Notes under the pieces: model-generated | The model's database searches: none | Seen by the model: the letters and a program-made list of their open reading frames with translations, nothing else | What the model was told of the DNA's origin: nothing | Shown: piece after piece, positions 1 to 7,144 of the stretch | Numbering within the stretch: position 1 is the stretch's first letter | Layout: the number at the start of each line of letters is the position of its first letter | Program-made: the position numbers and the translations under genes | NCBI RefSeq assembly: GCF_018492665.1 | Contig: NZ_JAFVME010000010.1 | Span: 62,001-126,000, forward strand | Direction: 5' to 3' | DNA from: Pedobacter sp. B4-66 | GTDB taxonomy: Bacteria; Bacteroidota; Bacteroidia; Sphingobacteriales; Sphingobacteriaceae | Length of the DNA stretch: 64,000 bases

Positions 1-2221
1 GTTTGGCCACCATTAAACTCAATAATTGAGTTGGTTCAATTGCAGCTAACGACTGTGGAGGAATACCATATTCCAGTGGATCGAAATCAATTTTAGGAAT
101 AAAACCACCCCACTTAGAGTGAGACATATCTTTATCTGTTGATTCCGGGTTATAATACAGCTCTTTATTCCAGCGTTCATCAGGTACCTCAGTAACCGAA
201 TCATTACCCAAAATAATATTACGCCAGTATTCTTCAATATTTTTTGCTCCCGGAAAAATACAAGCCATACCTACGATGGCTACATTTAACGATTTTTCTT
301 TAGCCTCAGGAATTGCAGACAACTCTGCATTTTCGATATATTTATAGTTGCCCTCGGCAACATCCTTATGTAAATCTAAAACAGAAACAACCTCATTACG
401 CATTGCCGCTATCTGGCCAATCATGTACATACCAAGATGTAACTGATCCGTTTCAGCAATTGTCACCAACTTATCACCCTGGCGTTCAATTCCTTTTGCA
501 GCAATACGAAGACGACCAACATTTAAACCTTCCAGTTTTGCCCAGATTTCTTTTTTATCTATACCCTCTTTCTGAAGCTTTTCTTTTTCTTCATTAAAAA
601 ATGCTGCAAATGGAGAATTTAAGCATCTTGTTTCATGACCCGGTGCTGTTTCAAGCAACACTGTATCGTTAGATGCCATAGCTTGCTCCTGAAATTTATC
701 CTGAATAGCACCTGTAGCAACCGCTTCTTTAGTATACAAATAAGAAGTACCCATTAACACCCCAACCTTTACACCTTTTGCTGCCAGTGACGCCGCCATT
801 ACAGCAATAAATGCAGTAGATAAAGCATCATGGATTCCTCCAGCAAAAAACACACTGATCTGTTCCGGCTGATCTTCTTTTAATAGTCGCTCAATTTGCT
901 TCTCCCAAAGCACCATGCTCGACAATGGACCGACGTGCCCACCACATTCTCTTCCCTCAAAAACAAAACGTTTGGCACCTTCCTTTAAAAACATATCCAA
1001 AAGAGATACCGATGGCACATGAAGAAAAGTTTTAACACCTAACTTTTCAAGCGGTTTAGCTTGCGATGGTCGGCCACCCGCAATTAATACCACAGGAGGC
1101 ATTTCTTGTTTTATATACTCCAGCTGCTCATCGCGCAGCTCTTGAGGAGCAAAACCCAATATACCAACACCCCAGGTTTTATTTCCGGCAAGTTTTTTTG
1201 TTTCACTAATCAGTTCCTTTGCACGATCACCTTTCAGCAGTGATAATGCCACAAAAGGCAATGCCCCTGCCTCAGCAACCGCATTGGCAAAAGGTGCAAC
1301 ATCACTAACCCTTGTCATGGGCCCCTGTGCAATAGGATAAGTAATATTTAAATCCTTAGCCAAAGCATTACGAGGACTAATCACATTGATTGATTTAGCT
1401 TGATTAAGGTGACCGTAAACAGCTTCTTGTATGCCAAATACTAACTTATCTAATTTTTTATAACGATTTACAAGATCTACTGAAATAGAAATATCTTGTC
1501 CCATCGGGAGGAACGATTTCTCCAAATCAAAACCATTGAAATAGGGTTCAAGGTCTTTTTCTGTAGCATTATCAACAAGCACAGGTGAATTTGGACGTAC
1601 CAATACACGGCAATTCCCAATAAGTCTGGTCTCATTACCGCTTAGTTTTTCGCAAGCTTGCTTTATGACTGTGGGCACACTGCATTCAGGGAACAATGTA
1701 AGCTGACTATCTAGCACAACTCCTGTTGCACCTGAAGCAATTAAAGCAGCAGCGGTATGTATACCAACTCCACCCTGTACATATATATCTATATTTTTAA
1801 CTTCTTTGGCGATGCGTTGAAATAATACATACGACGATTCGTAAGCTACCTTTCCGGCACCTTCATTACCTTTTACGATGATACCATCAGCACCTTCTGC
1901 CTGGGCTTTTTTAGCATCTTCAACACTGCAAACCTGATAAAACAGTTTTACCTGCTTTTTTCTGGTGATTTGTATTCCGTAAGGTAAGATGATCATTGTT
2001 ACCTGTTCTGGCAAAATGATATCCTTAAAATCGTCCGAAATCAGGCACACGCCAAATCCTTTCGAACATTTGTTTGACAACTGCTCTAACGCATCAGCAG
2101 CTACGGCTTTATCTCTTCCGAGATGAAGCACAGGAAATGCCTTCGCATTTGACACCGCATGAGCAAGATTTACATCAGGCCGTTCAAGTGGAGTTATTCC
2201 AATAATTATGGGAGTTTTCAT
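1..2221 (-). CDS. PKS/PUFA-synthase-like protein, N-terminal part: two tandem nitronate-monooxygenase-like domains then ketosynthase (runs off the window)
   Basis: The minus-strand reading frame is open from the ATG at 2221 to the left edge, giving about 740 codons of the N-terminus. Residues about 1-215 form a TIM-barrel NMO-like domain (GADGIIVKGNEGAGKV, QGGVGIHTAAAL, GATGVVLDSQL). Residues about 277-510 form a second, more canonical NMO/PfaD-like domain (YPIAQGPMTRVSD, ECGGHVGP, FFAGGIHDALSTAF, VGVLMGTSYLYTKEA). From about residue 645 a beta-ketoacyl synthase begins (NVAIVGMACIFPGAKNIEEYW, VPDERW, GGFIPKIDFDPLEYGIPP). In PUFA synthases PfaD, an NMO-fold enoyl reductase, is normally a separate or C-terminal unit; here two copies lead the protein. 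The KS active-site cysteine and any further modules lie outside the window. The product is unknown; a lipid or polyketide is inferred from the family. The KS boundary is certain, the exact role is not. Confidence 0.85.
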   Translation of the reverse strand, partial: MKTPIIIGITPLERPDVNLAHAVSNAKAFPVLHLGRDKAVAADALEQLSNKCSKGFGVCLISDDFKDIILPEQVTMIILPYGIQITRKKQVKLFYQVCSVEDAKKAQAEGADGIIVKGNEGAGKVAYESSYVLFQRIAKEVKNIDIYVQGGVGIHTAAALIASGATGVVLDSQLTLFPECSVPTVIKQACEKLSGNETRLIGNCRVLVRPNSPVLVDNATEKDLEPYFNGFDLEKSFLPMGQDISISVDLVNRYKKLDKLVFGIQEAVYGHLNQAKSINVISPRNALAKDLNITYPIAQGPMTRVSDVAPFANAVAEAGALPFVALSLLKGDRAKELISETKKLAGNKTWGVGILGFAPQELRDEQLEYIKQEMPPVVLIAGGRPSQAKPLEKLGVKTFLHVPSVSLLDMFLKEGAKRFVFEGRECGGHVGPLSSMVLWEKQIERLLKEDQPEQISVFFAGGIHDALSTAFIAVMAASLAAKGVKVGVLMGTSYLYTKEAVATGAIQDKFQEQAMASNDTVLLETAPGHETRCLNSPFAAFFNEEKEKLQKEGIDKKEIWAKLEGLNVGRLRIAAKGIERQGDKLVTIAETDQLHLGMYMIGQIAAMRNEVVSVLDLHKDVAEGNYKYIENAELSAIPEAKEKSLNVAIVGMACIFPGAKNIEEYWRNIILGNDSVTEVPDERWNKELYYNPESTDKDMSHSKWGGFIPKIDFDPLEYGIPPQSLAAIEPTQLLSLMVAK

Positions 2222-2754
2222 GTTGTTGAGGGATGATTAGGGTTCAACTTCGAGTATTCATCGAATATCAGTTAAGATATCCTACAGAAGCAGGATTTTT
2301 ATACAGAAAAACACCATGATTTTATTCAAAGTAGCTCTATATCAAGAAAATTATGCGTTTTCAACTAAATATTTCAACAACATTTTAAAAAACACATTGA
2401 AAAGCTATAATCCTACGCTCTTGTATGCCCAAAACTACAACTATAAAGAATCAATACCTCCAAAACAACAAAAATGAACAAAAAGAATAAATGCAAAAAA
2501 GGCCAAATAAATGCATTTGAAGCGATAATTTAACAAACCTTTAACTCCCAGATTAAACCTGGTAATAAAGACAATAAAAATTCGTTTTGGCCGGTGCTTA
2601 ATTAAGGATTTAAGCCTTTATTTTCAAAAAAATTCAGCGAAACACAAGTTCTTAATATAAGTCGCGTTATTAATGCACGAATGTATTGGCATTTTAAGAT
2701 ATAATTAATACCTTTTGTGCACATAACAAATGAACTAAATTTTATAAAACTCAA
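2222..2754. other. 533-bp intergenic region between two divergent genes
   Basis: The region separates the minus-strand PKS-like gene from the plus-strand OmpA-type gene. It is very AT-rich, and I see no convincing open frame, RNA gene or strong hairpin. Its right end holds a candidate promoter for the OmpA-type gene. I found no clear TAnnTTTG box for the PKS-like gene. Confidence 0.5.
2686..2717 (+). promoter_or_regulatory. Candidate Bacteroidota-type promoter of the OmpA-family gene
   Basis: TTG at 2686-2688 and TACCTTTTG at 2709-2717 are 20 bases apart. This is close to the Bacteroidota housekeeping pattern TTTG-N19-TAnnTTTG, with one extra T in the -7 box. It lies about 40 bp before the ATG at 2755. 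No transcript data support it. Confidence 0.4.
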
Positions 2755-3279
2755 ATGAAAATTACAAAAACACTTTCGCTCCTTGCAGTTATCGGACTTT
2801 TATCAATCACGATGTATTCGTGCAAAACAAAAAAAGTAATAGCGAAACCTACTCCGGCTCCAGTAGAGAAGCCAGCACCTGTTGAAGAAAAACCAGCACC
2901 TGCACCGGCACCGGAACCTGAAAAACCAGCTCCAGCACCGGAACCTGATTTTAACTTCAAAAACATCCAGTTTGAATTTAACTCTGATGTTCTAAAAACG
3001 GCTTCTTTCCCGATTTTAGATAAAGCAGTTGCTGAAATTAAAAAAGACCCAACAGCTAAATTTGTTTTGAATGGTCACTCTTCAGCAGAAGGAAGCCCGG
3101 CAAGAAACATGTCCTTGTCAGTTGACAGAGCAAACTCTGTAAAATCATACCTTGTTAATGCAGGTTTAAATGGCGCAAACTTTACAGTTAAAGGTTATGG
3201 CGAAAGTCAGCCGGTAACATCAAATGATACCGAAGCTGGAAGAATGTTAAATAGAAGGGTTGAAATTAAAGCTAATTAA
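2755..3279 (+). CDS. OmpA-family peptidoglycan-binding lipoprotein
   Basis: A 174-residue protein with a lipoprotein signal ending in the lipobox-like MYSC (Cys about residue 23), then a Pro/Ala/Glu-rich linker of repeated KPAP/PAPEPEKP units (about 32-65). An OmpA C-terminal domain follows (about 66-174) with the family hallmarks FEFNSDVL, LNGHSSAEGSPARNMSLS, RANSVKSYLV, KGYGESQPV and NRRVEI. The domain binds diaminopimelate in peptidoglycan, so the protein likely tethers the outer membrane to the wall from a lipid anchor. It has its own promoter region and faces a convergent gene. The family is clear; the specific function is not. Confidence 0.92.
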   Translation: MKITKTLSLLAVIGLLSITMYSCKTKKVIAKPTPAPVEKPAPVEEKPAPAPAPEPEKPAPAPEPDFNFKNIQFEFNSDVLKTASFPILDKAVAEIKKDPTAKFVLNGHSSAEGSPARNMSLSVDRANSVKSYLVNAGLNGANFTVKGYGESQPVTSNDTEAGRMLNRRVEIKAN

Positions 3280-3298
3280 TAACCCTATTAAAATTTAA

Positions 3299-3398
3299 AA
3301 AAGGAGGGAATATCTTGCCAAAATCAGCAGATTAATCAAACTTAATCTGCTCCGGTCCATCAACTTTGGATATATGGCAAGCACAATTCCCTCCTTTT
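3299..3398. repeat. Nested long inverted repeat at the convergent gene ends
   Basis: The outer arm AAAAGGAGGGAAT (3299-3311) is a perfect 13-bp complement of 3386-3398. After a small internal bulge CTTGCCA (3314-3320) pairs with TGGCAAG (3375-3381). Inside lies a perfect 10-bp hairpin, AGCAGATTAA (3326-3335) with TTAATCTGCT (3342-3351), loop TCAAAC. The right half lies inside the 3' coding end of the minus-strand gene and the inner hairpin covers its stop codon. There is no T-tract after either end of the inner hairpin, so it is not a textbook intrinsic terminator. Confidence 0.75.
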
Positions 3399-3751
3399 AC
3401 TTTTATTATTGCCGACTTAGTTTGTGTACCAAGCGTTCCACTGACTTTAATCTCATCCCCAGTTTCTGAAAGTTTTTTAATATAGTTATCACTCACTACT
3501 CTATATATACCCGCTTCAGAATTAATATCACTACCAGAAGCAGTGCTTAGCGTATCCTTGGTCCTTTGATTTACGGCACTGTATTTTTCAACAGCCACCC
3601 CTTCTCCATTCTTGTTTACAAACTTCACAATTACCGTTGCAAAGCTTTCATCGCAAATTTTATCCTGACAATTTGAATTATCCGTTTTACTACATGCTGT
3701 CAGCAATATCATACAGATTCCAAAAAGAGGAATAATTGTTTTCTTGATCAT
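3332..3751 (-). CDS. Unknown secreted lipoprotein
   Basis: A 139-residue protein starting MIKKTIIPLFGICMILLTACS, a clear lipoprotein signal with the lipobox LTAC, which supports this start. The mature part (about 100 residues) has a Cys pair near its N-terminus (CQDKIC), a beta-rich stretch (FATVIVKFVNKNGEGVAVEKY, read in parts) and a C-terminal GGNCACHIS motif that could bind metal or form a disulfide. I recognise no family. It is monocistronic and convergent with the OmpA-type gene; its 3' end is embedded in a large inverted repeat. Confidence 0.75.
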   Translation of the reverse strand: MIKKTIIPLFGICMILLTACSKTDNSNCQDKICDESFATVIVKFVNKNGEGVAVEKYSAVNQRTKDTLSTASGSDINSEAGIYRVVSDNYIKKLSETGDEIKVSGTLGTQTKSAIIKVKGGNCACHISKVDGPEQIKFD

Positions 3752-3824
3752 AAACGACTATTTTACCCTTAAACGTTAAAAGTAACCAAAACGCTACCAG
3801 CAAAATTTGAGATTGTTATTCCCA

Positions 3825-3839
3825 CCTATAATATATAGG
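3825..3839. repeat. 15-bp palindrome upstream of the lipoprotein gene
   Basis: CCTATA-ATA-TATAGG is a perfect inverted repeat with 6-bp arms. It lies about 75-90 bp upstream of the minus-strand start at 3751 and about 40 bp beyond the stop of the next minus-strand gene. It could be an operator; AT-rich sequence makes short palindromes fairly common. Confidence 0.35.
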
Positions 3840-3879
3840 CCTAGATGTTATCCCCTTTTGATTTCAAAGTAGAAAAGAT

Positions 3880-4437
3880 TTATTTGTCGATTCGCAGGGC
3901 TTCAATTTCCGACATATACTTGGTTAAAGCTTCTTGATAGGTAAGTTTTGCATGCTCAGGATCTGTTAGGAACGTCTTAAAGTCTTCGAGATCATTTACA
4001 GTAAAACCCATTCTTACAAACAGTTCTTTATCTGTATCCCATTCATCCAAATTCACTTTTTTCGCTTTCATAGTCCTATAAAGCAACATTCCCTTAGCGA
4101 AATCTTTATAAGATTCGGTTTCCCTAAATGCAGTTAACATTTCGATCAATGTTCTGTAGGTTGCAGGCTTTCCTAACCTTGCCTGATCCAGCATTAAAGC
4201 ACCCAAAATTGGTCCTTTAAAAAACGTGCTGTCTATGCTATCAAAATTACCGCAATGTTTTAAGATCTGTATATCTCTCTTAAGCATCACATCCTGTTCA
4301 GCAGTTTTATGCTTTACAAAATAGGGTTCAGTATCAAGTATTTGCTCACAGTCGATTTTATCTTGCTGAGCAAAAGACGAAGAATTTAAAGACGCTACCA
4401 AAAGGGGTGCAAGTAGAAAAAAGACAGATAATTTCAT
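3880..4437 (-). CDS. Unknown secreted protein
   Basis: I place the start at the second in-frame ATG (4437) because it opens a classical signal peptide (MKLSVFFLLAPLLVASLNSSSFAQ); a start at 4479 would put 14 extra residues before it. The mature part, about 160 residues, is mostly charged and helical, with DCEQILDTEPYFVKHK, a stretch ending GKPATYRTLIEML and FVRMGFTVNDLEDFKTFL. No catalytic motif or named family is evident. It stands alone between a same-strand lipoprotein gene and the divergent FHA/kinase cluster. Confidence 0.75.
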   Translation of the reverse strand: MKLSVFFLLAPLLVASLNSSSFAQQDKIDCEQILDTEPYFVKHKTAEQDVMLKRDIQILKHCGNFDSIDSTFFKGPILGALMLDQARLGKPATYRTLIEMLTAFRETESYKDFAKGMLLYRTMKAKKVNLDEWDTDKELFVRMGFTVNDLEDFKTFLTDPEHAKLTYQEALTKYMSEIEALRIDK

Positions 4438-4637
4438 AAGGCACAACAAAGTTAAGTAACTCGGCCATACTCCCAACACAAAATGATCGTTGTAGTTGTT
4501 AAATCTTAGAGATCACTGACCAGGAGAGAATTATTGAGTTCTAAAGACACGCCGGTTTTTTCTCCATAAATTTGGGGATGAGAAGCGCAATGTTTTTTTT
4601 CCTTATCTTACGATCTAATTTATTACAGCAATTATAA

Positions 4638-5588
4638 ATGAGTACAAAACCTTCTATATGGCAGCGCATGGGCATTCAGGATTGGTTCTTAACCAATAAT
4701 GGAAGCACATCATCGGGCAAGTCGAAACCGCTTACACCTAACCTGGTTTACAAATATATTATTGAAGAATTTCGCAAATCCATTGCAGAATTGTCATTTG
4801 CAGAACGGGTAGTTTTTTATCATGAATTTATTGTTTGCCTTAATCCGGATGATTATCGTGAATTTATAGACAATAAAAAAGGTATTCTTGGTTTGATATC
4901 GCAGGAGTCTGTAAACAACTTCTACCAAATACTTAACAAGCAAGCTGAAGATGGTAAAAAGGTTGAACCCTCGAGTAATAAATGGGTATTCAGGTTTGTG
5001 TCTCATCCAGATTACAAACCGGGCGACATTAGTTTTATTGGAAAACTATTGCCAGACAGCCAGCAAAAGGAAGAGAACCTCAGGGTTACTTTTATACCGC
5101 GCCAAACCGGACTGGCGCAAACATTTGACATCAATAATGACATCCTTAAAGACTTCATTTTTTATAGTGAAGGTTATTATGAGATTCCTTATGTTGACAT
5201 CCAGAAACCTGAAGATAAAACACCAAGTGATAGTCAGAGAGTTGTTTTGGCACGCTTCGAAACTACCATACCAGATAAAGCTTACTCTGGTCAGAAATTA
5301 GAATATCTGATGAAATCAGATGATATTGTGGTTTCGGGCAACGAAGAAACGAGAGAAGAAAGCAATGTATTCAAAATCCCATCCGAATGGGTAAATACGC
5401 CTCATTTAAAAATAAGGTACAACAGAGCTGAAGATAAATTCTACCTTGCCTCTTTTGGCGAAAAAACAATTTTAAATGAAAACCTGATTGAAAGAAGCGA
5501 CATAAACGGCCCTAAATGGTCAGAATTGCCTGTTAATTCAAGGATTATATTAAATGGAATTATTGGTGTTAACATATTTAAGTCCTAA
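4638..5588 (+). CDS. FhaA-like protein with degenerate C-terminal FHA-type domain
   Basis: A 316-residue cytoplasmic protein without signal or membrane segment. The N-terminal half (about 30-140) includes FYHEFIVCLNPDDYREF and a helical stretch before FRFVSHPDYKPG; by eye its layout resembles the N-terminal DUF3662 region of actinobacterial FhaA. The C-terminal 100 residues have a beta-rich FHA-like layout (LKIRYNRAEDKFYLASFGEKTILNENLI split in parts, then LPVNSRIILNGIIGVNIF), but the GR and SxxH phosphothreonine-binding residues are not visible, so it may not bind phosphopeptides. It is the first gene of a same-strand cluster with phosphatase, cell-wall synthase and kinases. The family link is inference from context and shape. 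Confidence 0.7.
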   Translation: MSTKPSIWQRMGIQDWFLTNNGSTSSGKSKPLTPNLVYKYIIEEFRKSIAELSFAERVVFYHEFIVCLNPDDYREFIDNKKGILGLISQESVNNFYQILNKQAEDGKKVEPSSNKWVFRFVSHPDYKPGDISFIGKLLPDSQQKEENLRVTFIPRQTGLAQTFDINNDILKDFIFYSEGYYEIPYVDIQKPEDKTPSDSQRVVLARFETTIPDKAYSGQKLEYLMKSDDIVVSGNEETREESNVFKIPSEWVNTPHLKIRYNRAEDKFYLASFGEKTILNENLIERSDINGPKWSELPVNSRIILNGIIGVNIFKS

Positions 5589-5591
5589 TAT

Positions 5592-5681
5592 ATGTCGCAC
5601 ATCTTATCTATAGCGTTATTCATTATATGCATCATTTTATTGATTGCACATTTTAGAGACATAAAAAATTCGCCCAAATAA
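5592..5681 (+). CDS. 29-residue single-pass membrane peptide (candidate)
   Basis: ATG at 5592 opens a 29-codon frame ending TAA at 5679-5681. It encodes a hydrophobic helix (about residues 4-20: ILSIALFIICIILLIAH) with a short basic tail ending NSPK. It starts 3 bases after the stop of the FHA-like gene and ends 1 base before the phosphatase ATG at 5683, so it fills the only gap between two cluster genes. Translation is not proven, but spacing and hydrophobicity favour a real small protein that could interact with the membrane partners of the cluster. Confidence 0.5.
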   Translation: MSHILSIALFIICIILLIAHFRDIKNSPK

Positions 5682-5682
5682 A

Positions 5683-7143
5683 ATGGATAGAAATTATTTT
5701 GGACTAACCGATACAGGAAAAGTAAGGGACAATAATGAGGATACTTTTATTGCTGAAACAACGGCAACAAACGATCTTGTTATTGCCTGTGTTATAGATG
5801 GAGTTGGAGGTTATTCTGGAGGGGAAATCGCTTCGGGGATTGCCAGACAGTCAATTTTGCAACATTTGAATAGTCAGCGTAAAGATTTATCCTCGCTGAT
5901 GAAGGATGCCATTATTGCGGCCGACGAACAAATTATGATCGAAAAACATAAGGTAAAGGAACATGAAAACATGGCCTGCGTACTTACTTTAGCTGTTATC
6001 GATCTTCAAAAAAACCAGCTGCATTATGCACATGTAGGTGATACCAGGCTGTATCTTTTAAGAGATGGTTCACTTATTAAAATATCAAAAGACCAATCTT
6101 TTGTAGGTTTTATGGAAGATAGTGGCCGACTTACTGAAGAGCAAGCCATGAGTCATCCCAAGCGTAATGAGATTAACAAAGCCTTAGGCTTTGGAGCAAA
6201 AATAGCCGCACAGGATGATTATATTGAAATTGGCCAGTCCCCATTCCTACCAGGTGATCTGTTGTTACTATGTAGTGATGGGTTATCTGACATGGTTAAC
6301 AAACAAGGGATTACAGATATTTTAATTAAAAAAACCACTTTACAGGAGAAAGCAACTGAGTTGATACAAGCCGCTAACAATAATGGCGGACGAGATAACA
6401 TCACTGTTGTATTGGTTCAAAACAATAAGCAATCATTGGTACACGAGGCTACGAAACCGTCGGTAAAAATGGAAAAGCCAAAACCTGCAGTTAATCATCA
6501 AGCTGTTGCAACTTCCACACCAAAACAAGAAATCTCTATACAGCGGGATCTCTCACCTACCGTAATTCCTGTTGTCCAAAAAAAGAACACAGGCTTGGTA
6601 GCTTTATTATCTGTATTGTGTTTAATTCTGCTAACATTCTCGCTTTACATGCTTTGGCAAAACCACATTCGTGCGAACTCCATAAAGCAACAAAAGCTTT
6701 CAGCGTTACAGCCGATTCGTAATGCTCAGGAAACGAAACTTCAGGACACGATTAATAAACTGATTGGAAACACGCTGATTATCTCAGATTCGCTATTCAA
6801 ATCGCCAATTATATTGAATGAGGATATCCATTTTAATAAGGATACGCTTTTTATAATTGCCAAAACGCCTATCATCATCAGAAGCGATTCTGCATATAAA
6901 GGCAGTGCGGTTTCCATTAAACCCATCAGTAAATATGTGTATTTAGAGAATATTACTTTTGAGAATTTCCCTACTGCCATATTATCGCAAAACAATGTGT
7001 TACAGCTTAAAAACATACAGTTCAACAACTGTATTAAATCCATAGAAACTACTTACACATTGCCTCCAAATAAGTACATCAATGGAAAAATACCTGCCAC
7101 CACTTTTAAAATAGATTCTTTACCAACACCTGTAACTCATTAG
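5683..7143 (+). CDS. PP2C-type Ser/Thr protein phosphatase with transmembrane segment and extracytoplasmic tail (PstP-like)
   Basis: Residues 1-245 are a complete PP2C domain: RDNNED (E19, D20), VIDGVGG (D39), HVGDTRLYLLRDG, LLLCSDGLSDM and GGRDNITVVLV, all metal-binding or structural PPM motifs. A Pro/Lys-rich linker (about 250-300) leads to one membrane helix (about 303-326, LVALLSVLCLILLTFSLYML). An extracytoplasmic tail of about 160 residues then shows short repeated strands with Asn/Ile ladders, reminiscent of a small beta-helix. The enzyme should dephosphorylate targets of the two downstream kinases. The architecture matches PstP of actinobacteria. Its stop is 1 base before the next ATG, implying translational coupling with the SEDS-PBP fusion. 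Confidence 0.93.
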   Translation: MDRNYFGLTDTGKVRDNNEDTFIAETTATNDLVIACVIDGVGGYSGGEIASGIARQSILQHLNSQRKDLSSLMKDAIIAADEQIMIEKHKVKEHENMACVLTLAVIDLQKNQLHYAHVGDTRLYLLRDGSLIKISKDQSFVGFMEDSGRLTEEQAMSHPKRNEINKALGFGAKIAAQDDYIEIGQSPFLPGDLLLLCSDGLSDMVNKQGITDILIKKTTLQEKATELIQAANNNGGRDNITVVLVQNNKQSLVHEATKPSVKMEKPKPAVNHQAVATSTPKQEISIQRDLSPTVIPVVQKKNTGLVALLSVLCLILLTFSLYMLWQNHIRANSIKQQKLSALQPIRNAQETKLQDTINKLIGNTLIISDSLFKSPIILNEDIHFNKDTLFIIAKTPIIIRSDSAYKGSAVSIKPISKYVYLENITFENFPTAILSQNNVLQLKNIQFNNCIKSIETTYTLPPNKYINGKIPATTFKIDSLPTPVTH

Positions 7144-7144
7144 T

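Noticed and set aside
313..597. Plus-strand 94-codon frame
   Set aside because: It lies wholly inside the PKS-like gene on the other strand, which has strong domain evidence in this stretch.
2751..2966. Minus-strand frame rich in Gly/Ala/Ser repeats
   Set aside because: It is antisense to the Pro/Ala-rich linker codons of the OmpA-family lipoprotein; the repeat is a by-product of that linker.
4951..5301. Plus-strand 116-codon frame inside the FHA-like gene
   Set aside because: A different frame of the same strand within a gene of cluster context; the composition is not protein-like and no domain is visible.
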